In this document: positions 1-7,579 of the stretch, piece after piece
How positions within the stretch are numbered: position 1 is the stretch's first letter
How the letters are laid out: each line of letters starts with the position of its first letter
NCBI RefSeq assembly: GCF_002849695.1
Contig: NZ_CP018937.1
Location: 4,526,001 to 4,590,000 of the forward strand
Source: Bacteroides fragilis
GTDB lineage: Bacteria; Bacteroidota; Bacteroidia; Bacteroidales; Bacteroidaceae
Length of the DNA stretch: 64,000 nucleotides
Direction: 5' to 3'
The notes under the pieces: generated by a model
What the model saw: only the letters and a program-made list of their open reading frames with translations
The model's database searches: none
What the model was told of the DNA's origin: nothing
Made by a program: the position numbers and the translations under genes

Positions 1-2
1 TG

Positions 3-755
3 CTATCTCCATTTGGCTCTCTTTATGTGTATTCTCTGGATGGAAAATTCATAAAAGAAATAGAACTGCCAACGAGGGCAAATTATCAATTGATAGAGGA
101 GCTGGAGAGTAAGTATTTCGTTACATGGACACTACCTGCTTCTGAGAATGATAATTGTATCAGCGTTATTTCTAAAGAGTCTTCCAAGAATGTGAAAGAA
201 TTTTGGCATGTTCCTCCCGTTTTCACTATTCTGAATTCTAAACCTTTTTATAATTATGAACATAAAGTATATTTTTCCAATCCTTATCAAAATGAAGTAT
301 ATGAAGTAAGGACAGATAGCTTACGGGTTGCATACCGTTGGGATTTTGGAAAAGATAATCTTGATTTGAAGGAGTATGGATTCACTTTATTAGAGGATAA
401 AAAGGTTGAAGAATATAAATTAATGTTGCAGTATTTACGTGATTCTACTGTGCCTTATTTATTAAGGCATCAATTTCAGAATAAAAAATATTATTATACC
501 ATGTTGACGTTTGGCTTTCGGCATCGGATAAATCTTTTTTATCGAAAGGATGACGGCAAGAGTTTCTTTTTTGAGAAAACAGCGGAAGGTGTTTTGCTCC
601 ATCCTTTAGCCTTTAATGAAGATTTCCTGACTTGTATTGTTTTCAATGAAGACTTTCCAAACTATGAAAAAGTGCTTCCTCCAGAGGAATATAAGAAGCT
701 GGAAGAGCGTTTAGAAGATGATAACCCCTGTTTAATCAAATTTTATTTTAAATGA
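3..755 (+). CDS. Six-bladed beta-propeller protein, 5' end outside window
   Basis: The frame is open to the window edge: in-frame residues LSPFGSLY precede the first possible start (GTG at 27), so this is the C-terminal part (about 250 residues) of a longer protein. Short strand-like repeats such as VYSLDGKFIKEI resemble the six-bladed propeller lipoproteins (BF3164/NHL-like) found again at 1978, 3071, 6531 and 8709. Signal peptide and lipobox would lie upstream and cannot be seen. Its end overlaps the next gene by 4 bp (ATGA), which suggests translational coupling with the DUF1573 lipoprotein. These proteins are presumed periplasmic or outer-membrane binding proteins; no reaction is known to me. 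Family call fairly sure, function unknown. Confidence 0.75.
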   Translation, partial: LSPFGSLYVYSLDGKFIKEIELPTRANYQLIEELESKYFVTWTLPASENDNCISVISKESSKNVKEFWHVPPVFTILNSKPFYNYEHKVYFSNPYQNEVYEVRTDSLRVAYRWDFGKDNLDLKEYGFTLLEDKKVEEYKLMLQYLRDSTVPYLLRHQFQNKKYYYTMLTFGFRHRINLFYRKDDGKSFFFEKTAEGVLLHPLAFNEDFLTCIVFNEDFPNYEKVLPPEEYKKLEERLEDDNPCLIKFYFK

Positions 756-1621
756 AAAATCTTATATTTGTACTGGGTTGCTTTCTCTTTCTAATCTCAT
801 GTGAGCAGACCGAGAAGGAAAAACTTGAAGAACTTGTTCAAAATTGGAATGGGAAGGAGGTACTATTTCCGACAAATCTTAGTTTTACGTTATATGGAAA
901 AACTCCTGTCGATTTTAAAATCCCTGCTTCGGATTATAAGATCGTGACCTATGTCGATTCGTTGGGTTGTTCCAGTTGTAAATTGCAATTGCCTAAATGG
1001 AAGGATTTTATGAAATATGCGGATTCTATAGTAGGCTATCAAATACCGGTTCTTTTTTTTCTTCATCCTGCTAATGTTCGCGAGATGAGGTCTGTGTTAA
1101 AACAAAATCGTTTTGATTATCCTGTTTGTATGGATACGGAAGATACTTTTAATAAAGTGAATAAGTTTCCTTCACAGCTAAATTTTCAAACTTTTTTATT
1201 AGATAAAAACAATCATGTAATTGCGATAGGAAATCCGGTTCATAATTACGATGTAAGAGAACTCTATATCCATCTTATTTCAGGAGGAATAGATGGAGAT
1301 TCTCTTTCAAATATGCGAACTGTGATAAAAATAGAGAAAGATATGGTTGATTTGGGGAGTTTTGATTGGAGGCGAGAGCAGCATATAACTTTTGAGATAC
1401 ACAATATTGGTGATAATAATTTGGTCGTTTATGATAATAAGACATCTTGCGGATGTACTTCTGTTGAATACTCGAAAGAACCCGTTCAGCCCGGAAAGTC
1501 TTTAGCAGTTAAAGTAACTTATAAAGCGGACCATCCGGAACACTTTAATAAAACTATTATACTATATTGCAATGCTTCCGCTTCTCCTTTGGAGTTAAAG
1601 ATAACTGGAGATGCCAAATAA
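752..1621 (+). CDS. Lipoprotein with thioredoxin-like region and C-terminal DUF1573 domain
   Basis: 289 residues. A lipoprotein signal ends FLFLISC with the lipidated Cys at 17. Residues about 60-170 look like a degenerate thioredoxin fold with a CxxC motif (CSSC, Cys73 and Cys76). The C-terminal 90 residues are a DUF1573 Ig-like domain with the family-typical SCGCTSVEYSKEP stretch. The stop is followed 46 bp later by an NVEALA peptide. A paralogue at 7580 has the same layout and a nearly identical last 70 residues, while the N-terminal halves differ much more. Inference: an envelope-facing redox or binding partner for the cysteine-containing NVEALA peptides. DUF1573 function is not established, so the role is a guess; domains and localisation are well supported. 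Confidence 0.8.
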   Translation: MKNLIFVLGCFLFLISCEQTEKEKLEELVQNWNGKEVLFPTNLSFTLYGKTPVDFKIPASDYKIVTYVDSLGCSSCKLQLPKWKDFMKYADSIVGYQIPVLFFLHPANVREMRSVLKQNRFDYPVCMDTEDTFNKVNKFPSQLNFQTFLLDKNNHVIAIGNPVHNYDVRELYIHLISGGIDGDSLSNMRTVIKIEKDMVDLGSFDWRREQHITFEIHNIGDNNLVVYDNKTSCGCTSVEYSKEPVQPGKSLAVKVTYKADHPEHFNKTIILYCNASASPLELKITGDAK

Positions 1622-1667
1622 CTGGAACATATAATGAAATAAATTTCTATAGGGCGAGTGCTGCCAG

Positions 1668-1910
1668 TTGTCTTATTTGTCCTTGATAGTCGCTGTAGTC
1701 GCAACTTTTGCAGGCTACAATATATATCAGTCACAGAGAGTAGAAAGTATCATGTCGGATTTGACGATGGCCAATGTAGAGGCGTTAGCTGGTTCTGAGA
1801 TTAATGATGAGGATTGTGTCAGTGCATCTAATCGTTATTGCTCTGTTTTGATAGTGACCCCAAATGGGAATTATCTAGAAACTTATTTTGACCAAAAAAC
1901 AAAGTACTGA
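1668..1910 (+). CDS. NVEALA-family peptide precursor with damaged 5' end
   Basis: 80 codons from a TTG; no ATG or GTG is available in frame after the stop at 1650-1652. It encodes a hydrophobic segment (LIVAVVATFAGYNIY), the family motif NVEALAG and a short tail with two Cys. Bases 1684-1740 are identical, 57 of 57, to 6207-6263 in the intact paralogue at 6182, but sequence 5' of 1684 is unrelated and lacks that gene's ATG and MSKKVF start. This looks like a recombination or gene-conversion event that removed the original start. The peptide may be translated from TTG or be silent. NVEALA peptides are short Bacteroides proteins of unknown function, usually beside propeller lipoproteins, as here. 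Confidence 0.6.
   Translation: MSYLSLIVAVVATFAGYNIYQSQRVESIMSDLTMANVEALAGSEINDEDCVSASNRYCSVLIVTPNGNYLETYFDQKTKY
1684..1740 (+). repeat. 57 nt exact repeat shared with the NVEALA gene at 6182
   Basis: Bases 1684-1740 match 6207-6263 with no difference, covering the membrane-segment codons of two NVEALA genes. Identity ends abruptly on both sides, which marks a recent exchange tract. Confidence 0.9.
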
Positions 1911-1924
1911 TTCTTATAAAAAGT

Positions 1925-1965
1925 GGGGATAGGAATATTGGCTTTGACTAGTATATTTTATCCCC
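1925..1965 (+). terminator. Hairpin after first NVEALA gene
   Basis: GGGGATA (1925-1931) and TATCCCC (1959-1965) can pair between the NVEALA stop and the start of the lipoprotein at 1978. There is no strong T run, so it may be an attenuator or processing site rather than a full terminator. Similar G-rich/C-rich hairpins follow the NVEALA genes at 5675 and 6182. Confidence 0.45.
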
Positions 1966-1977
1966 TAATTTATTATT

Positions 1978-3033
1978 ATGAATAAAATTGTATCGTTTTT
2001 TATTTTAATTCTTGTTTGTTCTTGTTCAGATAAGAAAGAGCATATAGCAAATATTCTGTCAATGAATTCTATAGATATTAAAACTAATAGGATTAATAAA
2101 GACGAAGTAATTGCTAGAGGTGCATTTCCTTTTGAAATGATTGATTCATTATTCTTTCTTTTCAATGGAGATCCTTCGTCTGGAGCATTGGTTTTATGTG
2201 AATCGAATGCTTCCGAACTGGGACACTTCTTGCAAAAAGGAAATGGTTTTGGAGAATGTATCACTCCTGGATATATAGGACATTGCAATGATACTATTTA
2301 TGTTTCTGAACGCTCTAGGACAAGGCGAATGACTTATTTACTATCAAATCATAATGATAGTTTGCAATATAAGTGTCTTGAAGATGTTAGTCCTAAAATG
2401 AATTCAGAATTTTATTATCAGATTTGTCGTCTACAAAGTGGTTTATTTGTAGGTGCCCGTTTATTTGGAAAAGAACATTTGTTTACATTGTTAGACGAAA
2501 GTTTGGATACACTTATCACTTTTGCACGGGTGCCGATAGACATTGAGGAAAATGCAAATAATAAGCTCGCTCCTTTTATTGGTCATTTATGTATAGATGA
2601 TAATACGGTTTATTATGCTTCTAATGACTTTTCTTATATGGCTGCTTATGATATTTTATCTGAAAAAGAGATAAAACCAGTATTTGAGAGGATGTATATA
2701 TCTCCAATAATCCAAAAATCAGCAAATGGGATTTCATTAGATAAATACAAACATCTTTTGGGCTTTGGTGATATCAGGGTTTATCAGAATTATATTTTTG
2801 CGACGTATATAGGGAAACCTGATATAACAATGGATCAAGAGAATGATACTTCAGCCTTAGTCCCCACCCATTTGCTGGTTTTTAATAAAGATGGAGTTCC
2901 TATTGTAAAATTTAAGTTTCCGTTTAAAATAAGATCATTTGTGTTTACCAAATCCAAGATGTATCTATTAGATGTGGATTGTAATATAGAATCTGTCGAT
3001 TTGGCAGAGTTGTGGAAGCATTTGCCTGATTGA
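1978..3033 (+). CDS. BF3164-like six-bladed beta-propeller lipoprotein
   Basis: 351 residues. The N-terminus MNKIVSFFILILVCSC is a lipoprotein signal with lipobox Cys at about 16. The remainder is made of beta-rich repeats, with GHFLQKGNGFGE matching the SKGQGANE-type loop seen in its paralogues at 3071 and 6531. The family is TolB-like in fold and of unknown function; it is expected to be anchored in the envelope. It follows the damaged NVEALA gene by 67 bp and precedes a second propeller gene by 37 bp, so both probably share one transcript. ATG at 1978 is the natural start because the signal peptide begins directly there. Confidence 0.8.
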   Translation: MNKIVSFFILILVCSCSDKKEHIANILSMNSIDIKTNRINKDEVIARGAFPFEMIDSLFFLFNGDPSSGALVLCESNASELGHFLQKGNGFGECITPGYIGHCNDTIYVSERSRTRRMTYLLSNHNDSLQYKCLEDVSPKMNSEFYYQICRLQSGLFVGARLFGKEHLFTLLDESLDTLITFARVPIDIEENANNKLAPFIGHLCIDDNTVYYASNDFSYMAAYDILSEKEIKPVFERMYISPIIQKSANGISLDKYKHLLGFGDIRVYQNYIFATYIGKPDITMDQENDTSALVPTHLLVFNKDGVPIVKFKFPFKIRSFVFTKSKMYLLDVDCNIESVDLAELWKHLPD

Positions 3034-3070
3034 AGTGGGATAGTGACTTTATAGAATAAATGTGAATAAT

Positions 3071-4114
3071 ATGAGATTTAATTTAGTCGTTTTATTTGTA
3101 ATTTTACTTTCTTTCTCTTCTTGTGGCAGGGAAGAAAAAACTGTGTATGATTTTCCTTTAGAACAATCGCTTAAGAGTGATAAAGAAGTTAGTTTAAACA
3201 AGGAACTATTAGCTCCCTATCTGATGTGTTCTTATGATTCCACTCTGTGTCTAATAGATTGGACTGCCAATCCGATGGTGCATGTTTATAATATGAATAC
3301 AGGGAAAGAGATGGTTGCTTTTGGAAATAAAGGCATGGGGCCGGATGATTTTCTATCTATATCCCAAATGTATGTAGATATGGGCAAGCGTTCTTTGGTA
3401 CTGTATGATCAGTCTTTGCAAACTATAAGTTCTTTTCGAATTGATAGTTTAGCTCAAGGCAGTCTTTCAAAGATAGATTGTGTTTCAGCTCCTAAGTTAG
3501 GAATGAATAGGGTATATGCATATTCGGATTCCATATTTTACGGGAGTGGGACTTTTGAAAGTGGCCTGATAGCGAAATGCAATCAGAAAGAGATTTTAAA
3601 TCAATATCTCCCTTTTCCACAAACAGAGCAAGCGGTAAATCGGGATGTAAACTATTTGTTGTTCCAGGGGGATCTTATTATGAAGCCGGATAAAAAACGT
3701 TTTGCTTACTTGGCGTATGAGTGCGATTTATTATCTATTCAGAAAGTGGTAAATGACACGTGCCTGGAAAGTGTAGTACATTTGAATGCGTATGCGGCAG
3801 TATTTGAGAATCAATCTATTAACGAAGTGTCTTCTGTTGATGTCTCTGCCGATTCTCCGAAAGGATTTCTTCGTGGGGTAGCAACTGAAAACTATGTTTA
3901 TGCACTTTACAGTGGGCAAATTGGGAAAAATAAGCCGATAGCAAATGAAGTTTATGTATTTGATTGGGAAGGACGTGCTGTGAAGAAAGTGATATTAGAT
4001 GGATGGGGTATATGTATCTCGGTGGATAGCAATGATGAACGACTCTGCCTAATGACAAAGGAAGCGGATGGTGGAGAAGAGCGCTATCATTATTATTGTT
4101 ATCAGTTAAACTGA
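3071..4114 (+). CDS. BF3164-like six-bladed beta-propeller lipoprotein
   Basis: 347 residues from ATG 3071; a GTG at 3062 would add three residues and is less likely. Signal MRFNLVVLFVILLSFSSC ends in a lipobox Cys. The body shows propeller-type blades, for example PMVHVYNMNTGKEMVAFG and the loop FGNKGMGPDDFLSIS, and a final blade EVYVFDWEGRAVKKVIL closely resembling ILIFDWEGMPYKVLNL in the paralogue at 6531. It is the last complete gene before the decayed transglutaminase fragment at 4139. The family has no assigned reaction; a surface-exposed binding role in the NVEALA system is an inference from the constant neighbourhood. Confidence 0.8.
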   Translation: MRFNLVVLFVILLSFSSCGREEKTVYDFPLEQSLKSDKEVSLNKELLAPYLMCSYDSTLCLIDWTANPMVHVYNMNTGKEMVAFGNKGMGPDDFLSISQMYVDMGKRSLVLYDQSLQTISSFRIDSLAQGSLSKIDCVSAPKLGMNRVYAYSDSIFYGSGTFESGLIAKCNQKEILNQYLPFPQTEQAVNRDVNYLLFQGDLIMKPDKKRFAYLAYECDLLSIQKVVNDTCLESVVHLNAYAAVFENQSINEVSSVDVSADSPKGFLRGVATENYVYALYSGQIGKNKPIANEVYVFDWEGRAVKKVILDGWGICISVDSNDERLCLMTKEADGGEERYHYYCYQLN

Positions 4115-4138
4115 CTTTTTTGTTAGGATGTTACGAGT

Positions 4139-4330
4139 TTGCTTGATATGTATATTTTTTGTTTTTCAAATCTTTCTTTATGCAGGGGTGGAACAGACAA
4201 GCGAGAGGAGGCTTTGTTATTTTCGGGCAATAACCGTGATGAATTTGAAACGGTACTGAATACAATCTATTTTGGAGGAATATTGGAATTAGTTGACTCG
4301 TGCAAGAGTTCTTGTTTGCGTGTGAAATGA
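4139..4330 (+). pseudogene. Decayed 5' fragment of a transglutaminase-like lipoprotein gene
   Basis: Within this open stretch the residues REEALLFSGNNRDEFETVL match VEEALSLSGNNRNELEAVL near the N-terminus of the transglutaminase-like protein at 10148, and the DNA at about 4187-4262 aligns clearly with 10206-10280. Downstream similarity stops, the signal peptide is degraded, and the frame ends after 63 codons. It marks the end of a duplicated copy of the island: both copies finish with this gene, but here only the beginning survives. Unlikely to make a functional protein. Confidence 0.7.
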
Positions 4331-4417
4331 ACAGAATGCTTACAAACTGTTTTGTATATCTCTAAATTTGTTATTTAATTTTTTTCTGTCTTTTAGCTTC
4401 TTGTTAGGAAATAATAT

Positions 4418-4425
4418 TATTTTTG
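4418..4425 (+). promoter_or_regulatory. Possible -7 box for the membrane regulator
   Basis: TATTTTTG fits the Bacteroides -7 consensus TAnnTTTG and lies 18 bp before the ATG at 4444. No good TTTG -33 box is seen at the usual spacing, so support is moderate. Confidence 0.4.
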
Positions 4426-4443
4426 TCAGTAAAATAAATCGAA

Positions 4444-5583
4444 ATGACAAAAAATGAATTGCTTTCGTGTGTTATTGGAGTGATAATCCTATCACTATTG
4501 GTTGGAGCCTATTTCTATCAACGAAATAAGATGGGCATACATAAACAGGCGGAGAGACTATTCGTACAGATGCTTCAAGAAGAGATGGAAAGAAAAGAAA
4601 GAGATTTAAATCTATTTCACTTGTTTGCTGAGAGTTCATCCGATACTCTACCTTTGAAAATTTGCATTACAACAGCAGAAGGGAAAAAAGCGTACGAGGT
4701 TGATTCTTTGAAAAGTAAAAAGAACATTTCTCGGAATCTGAGAAACCGGTCAATACACTCTATCCTATGTGAGAAATCCCATTTATTGCCGGATTCTTTA
4801 AATGAACATTGGCAGAGTATGCTTAAGAAAGATCACATTGATACAGAGTCCACTATACATGTGCGGATGGAAAATCTTCAAGGAAAGATTATTAGTTCAT
4901 CCAGTCACGATGGTGTGTGGGATACTTCTTTGGAGGTTGTGACTTCATATATAGGTAATCGTTGTGAGATAGAGGTCATCGGTCTTTTAGATTTTAGTTG
5001 TAAAACAATATTATGGTATCATTGGCAACCTTTTGGATGGATTGTAATTTGTTTGTTATTGATGCTTTTATTTATCTGCTTTTATTATAAAATGGTAAAT
5101 CGGCCTCCGGAATTAAAGGAGGTTCCTTATGAGGTTGTCGTTGAAAAGGAAGTTATTGTTGAGAAAGAGGTGATTCGTGAAATAATAGTTGAAAAAGAAA
5201 CATCTCCGGAAGAAAAGGTACCTCTAATAAAGCAGATTTGTAAAGTAGAAGGACAACTATATAGTTTACGTCATGGAGTTGTTTTTGATGCCCAGAATAG
5301 AGTTCTTAATTGTAATGGCAAGAAAATGTCTTTGTCCCCCCAACAGTGTCAGATTCTAAAGCTTTTTTTAGATGCTCCCGATTATACTGTGACTGATGAG
5401 GATATCATTAAGTTTATTTGGAAAGGTCAATCGAACGTTCAGATAAATATGTTTTGTTCTGCCGGAAACAAATTAGGGAAGAGGTTAGAGCAAACTGGTT
5501 GTGGTGTTTGTTTCAGGCGTTTTGGAAGCGATCGTTATCGTATGTTGTTCATAGACGACCTTGTTGACAATGATTTGACATAA
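4444..5583 (+). CDS. Membrane-anchored winged-helix transcription regulator
   Basis: 379 residues. Membrane segments at about 8-25 and 197-216 enclose an approximately 170-residue extracytoplasmic region. After the second segment comes a charged EKEV-type repeat (about 229-258), then a C-terminal winged-helix domain of the OmpR/ToxR kind (about 275-372; LSPQQCQILKLFLDAPDY and the final FGSDRYRML wing). The layout is an inside-out ToxR: the sensor lies between two membrane helices and the DNA-binding domain at the C-terminus. It sits alone between the two halves of the NVEALA island, just before a promoter and two NVEALA genes, so it is the obvious candidate regulator. Ligand unknown. Domain call sure, targets inferred. 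Confidence 0.8.
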   Translation: MTKNELLSCVIGVIILSLLVGAYFYQRNKMGIHKQAERLFVQMLQEEMERKERDLNLFHLFAESSSDTLPLKICITTAEGKKAYEVDSLKSKKNISRNLRNRSIHSILCEKSHLLPDSLNEHWQSMLKKDHIDTESTIHVRMENLQGKIISSSSHDGVWDTSLEVVTSYIGNRCEIEVIGLLDFSCKTILWYHWQPFGWIVICLLLMLLFICFYYKMVNRPPELKEVPYEVVVEKEVIVEKEVIREIIVEKETSPEEKVPLIKQICKVEGQLYSLRHGVVFDAQNRVLNCNGKKMSLSPQQCQILKLFLDAPDYTVTDEDIIKFIWKGQSNVQINMFCSAGNKLGKRLEQTGCGVCFRRFGSDRYRMLFIDDLVDNDLT

Positions 5584-5600
5584 ATGGCAATAAATGGCAA
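5581..5600 (+). repeat. Two direct copies of a 10-mer before the NVEALA promoter
   Basis: TAAATGGCAA occurs twice in tandem (5581-5590, 5591-5600), the first copy including the regulator's stop codon. It lies 34 bp upstream of the -7 box at 5635 and is a candidate operator for the adjacent winged-helix regulator. Inference only. Confidence 0.5.
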
Positions 5601-5634
5601 TAAAATTGATAGCGGTTTATCCAAAATCTCTTTT

Positions 5635-5642
5635 TACCTTTG
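5635..5642 (+). promoter_or_regulatory. -7 box upstream of NVEALA gene at 5675
   Basis: TACCTTTG is an exact TAnnTTTG match 32 bp before the ATG. No convincing -33 TTTG is present 19-21 bp upstream, so the promoter may need an activator. Confidence 0.55.
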
Positions 5643-5674
5643 TTGCCAGTTATTAACACTTATACTTTGAAGTC

Positions 5675-5908
5675 ATGAAAAACTATATGAAATTGATCTT
5701 TGGGCTTGGTTTAATAGCCTTGATCGGGTATTGGCCTGTCGCGAAAACTCCTAAGAGAGTGAATTCCCTATTCTTGCAAAATGTAGAGGCGCTTGCCGGT
5801 GGTGAACACGTTACCAATTTAGGTTGCTTAGGTGACGGATCTGTAGATTGTCCTATTAACCATATCAAAGTAGAATATGTGGTTCAAGGATTTAGTCTTG
5901 GGGAGTGA
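5675..5908 (+). CDS. NVEALA-family peptide precursor
   Basis: 77 residues: a short charged start, a hydrophobic segment (about 6-22, LIFGLGLIALIGYW), a polar spacer, the diagnostic LQNVEALAGGE motif at about 35-45, and a 33-residue tail with two Cys (GCLGDGSVDC). The EALA part could be a signal-peptidase AxA site but is further from the hydrophobic core than usual, so the processing mode is unclear. The gene has its own -7 box and is followed by a strong hairpin (5974-6024). The family is restricted to Bacteroides and relatives and has no known function; a secreted or periplasmic small disulfide-containing peptide is inferred. Confidence 0.8.
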   Translation: MKNYMKLIFGLGLIALIGYWPVAKTPKRVNSLFLQNVEALAGGEHVTNLGCLGDGSVDCPINHIKVEYVVQGFSLGE

Positions 5909-5973
5909 GGACTCTTTTATATAAATCTTATCACATTATAATCATTCATTGCATTATTAACTTGGGTTAGAAA

Positions 5974-6024
5974 GGGAGTGGAACGATCTACGTCCTGGGA
6001 AAAGTCTTAGAATTGTCCACTCCC
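5974..6024 (+). terminator. Hairpin after second NVEALA gene
   Basis: GGGAGTGG (5974-5981) pairs perfectly with CCACTCCC (6017-6024). It lies in a 273 bp gap that also holds a smaller GTAAATG/CATTTAC hairpin followed by five T (6086-6107). Together these may form a structured leader or a terminator-attenuator ahead of the NVEALA gene at 6182. Confidence 0.45.
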
Positions 6025-6181
6025 GGATAACCTTTAAAAAAGGAGGTTGCCCGGTACGAAGATAGCAAAAAATTAATTGGAATGAGTAAATGTAGCATTT
6101 ACTTTTTCTACGGAGGAGGTGGCTCCCCGAAAGAGAGACACGACAAACAACAGAATAATTAACATCATAAAAAAGTAGATT

Positions 6182-6412
6182 ATGAGTAAAAAGGTTTTTG
6201 CGGCCCTGATAGTCGCTGTAGTCGCAACTTTTGCAGGCTACAATATATATCAGTCACAGAGAGCAGAAATGACAATGTCGAATATAGTGCTAGCTAATGC
6301 TGAAGCATTAGCCGGTACTGAAACAACATATACATGTTGTCTTGCTTTGTGGGGAACTTGTCACGATGAGGTAAAAGCTCCTGAAGTAACGTGTACCATT
6401 ACATCGAATTAA
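6182..6412 (+). CDS. NVEALA-family peptide precursor (NAEALAG variant)
   Basis: 76 residues from ATG 6182: MSKKVFAALIVAVVATFAGYN start with one hydrophobic segment, then the motif LANAEALAGTE and a tail with four Cys (YTCCLALWGTC and VTC). The hydrophobic-segment codons are identical over 57 nt to those of the gene at 1668, whereas the tails are unrelated. So the family keeps a constant leader and varies the mature part, as in precursor peptide families. It is followed by a hairpin and then by a propeller lipoprotein. Function unknown; an even number of Cys suggests disulfides formed after export. Confidence 0.8.
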   Translation: MSKKVFAALIVAVVATFAGYNIYQSQRAEMTMSNIVLANAEALAGTETTYTCCLALWGTCHDEVKAPEVTCTITSN

Positions 6413-6425
6413 TAAGTGAGAAAGT

Positions 6426-6515
6426 GGGGTATCCCTAAGGTCAATCGTGCTTCCGATTTTTCTGAAAGAGAGAGGCTAATATTAACTTTTCGGATACCTC
6501 TTGTTTTTAATTTCT
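6426..6515 (+). terminator. Hairpin with T run after third NVEALA gene
   Basis: GGGGTATCC (6426-6434) can pair with GGATACCTC (6492-6500) with one wobble, and a T-rich run (6501-6508) follows. It sits between the NVEALA stop and the propeller lipoprotein at 6531 and probably lowers read-through, so that peptide is made in excess over lipoprotein. Confidence 0.5.
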
Positions 6516-6530
6516 AATAATTTGAATTTT

Positions 6531-7574
6531 ATGAAATATGTGAGTGTATTATTGCTGTTGTTACTAATTTCTTGTAAGCAAGAGAAAAGTCAATTATTTT
6601 TAGATTTGTTTGCTGAAAATCAAGAGGTACAATTGTTTGAAATAAAAGGATATCCAATGGATTCGCTACAAGCTCCAGACATGATTCTAGGAGTTGGAGA
6701 TTATATAATTTTATCTGAACCCAAATTGAATTCTCTATTATCGTGTTATAATTATAAAACAGCCTATTTTAAACGTTTCTTATCTAAAGGACAAGGTGCA
6801 AATGAAGTTATTAATGTGCAAACAATGGGATATTGTAATAATGAGAAAGGGTTTTATGTTCATGATGTTATGGGGCAATCTGTTTCAACATTTCTTTTGA
6901 AGGATACTTTTTCTATTCTAACGAAAGATGCCATTTTGCCTGAAGAAAGAATTTGTTCGATCTCCTATGATGATAGTTTGGCTTTTTTTACTAAAGCAGG
7001 TACGGTTAAGCACTTTGCTGTAAGAACTAACTTGAATAAGTTCATAGACTTTGGTAATGACATTTACCTTGAGAATAAAACTCCTGAAGCTGTTACCCAA
7101 ATTTTGCAAGGACCTTCTGTAGTTTCTCCTGCTAAAAAGAGGATGGCGTGGTTTTCAGTATATGGAGATGTCTTTGAAGTCTATGACTTTACGGATTTTG
7201 AAAATATCAGATTGATCAGGTCTGTTGTTGGTACACTTCCTGTCTTTTCTACTGTAGGAGGAATGAATAGTGCTGCTTTAGAAAAAGAAACAAAACTGGG
7301 AGTTTCTTCCGTAGCGACTAATGATCAATTTCTTTTTGCCCTTTATAACGAAAACACTTTAGAAGATGCGATAAAATTAAAAGATGAAGTGTTTTATTCT
7401 AATAAAATTTTAATTTTCGATTGGGAAGGAATGCCATATAAGGTTTTAAATTTGGATAAAAAAATAAGAAGTTTGTCCTATTGGAGAAATAAGAATATGA
7501 TTATATGCCTTGGTTTGGATACCTATTTAAATCCTGCTTTATATTATATTGATTTAGGCCAAATAAATATTTAA
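6531..7574 (+). CDS. BF3164-like six-bladed beta-propeller lipoprotein
   Basis: 347 residues from ATG 6531; an in-frame TTG at 6501 would put ten residues before a perfect lipoprotein signal (MKYVSVLLLLLLISC) and is rejected. The body shows the family's loops RFLSKGQGANEVINVQ and KILIFDWEGMPYKVLNL, shared with the paralogues at 1978 and 3071. The gene is strongly AT-rich like the rest of the island. It lies 5 bp before a DUF1573 lipoprotein gene, so the two are co-transcribed. Envelope lipoprotein of unknown function; association with NVEALA peptides is repeated three times in this window and is probably meaningful. Confidence 0.8.
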   Translation: MKYVSVLLLLLLISCKQEKSQLFLDLFAENQEVQLFEIKGYPMDSLQAPDMILGVGDYIILSEPKLNSLLSCYNYKTAYFKRFLSKGQGANEVINVQTMGYCNNEKGFYVHDVMGQSVSTFLLKDTFSILTKDAILPEERICSISYDDSLAFFTKAGTVKHFAVRTNLNKFIDFGNDIYLENKTPEAVTQILQGPSVVSPAKKRMAWFSVYGDVFEVYDFTDFENIRLIRSVVGTLPVFSTVGGMNSAALEKETKLGVSSVATNDQFLFALYNENTLEDAIKLKDEVFYSNKILIFDWEGMPYKVLNLDKKIRSLSYWRNKNMIICLGLDTYLNPALYYIDLGQINI

Positions 7575-7579
7575 GAGTA

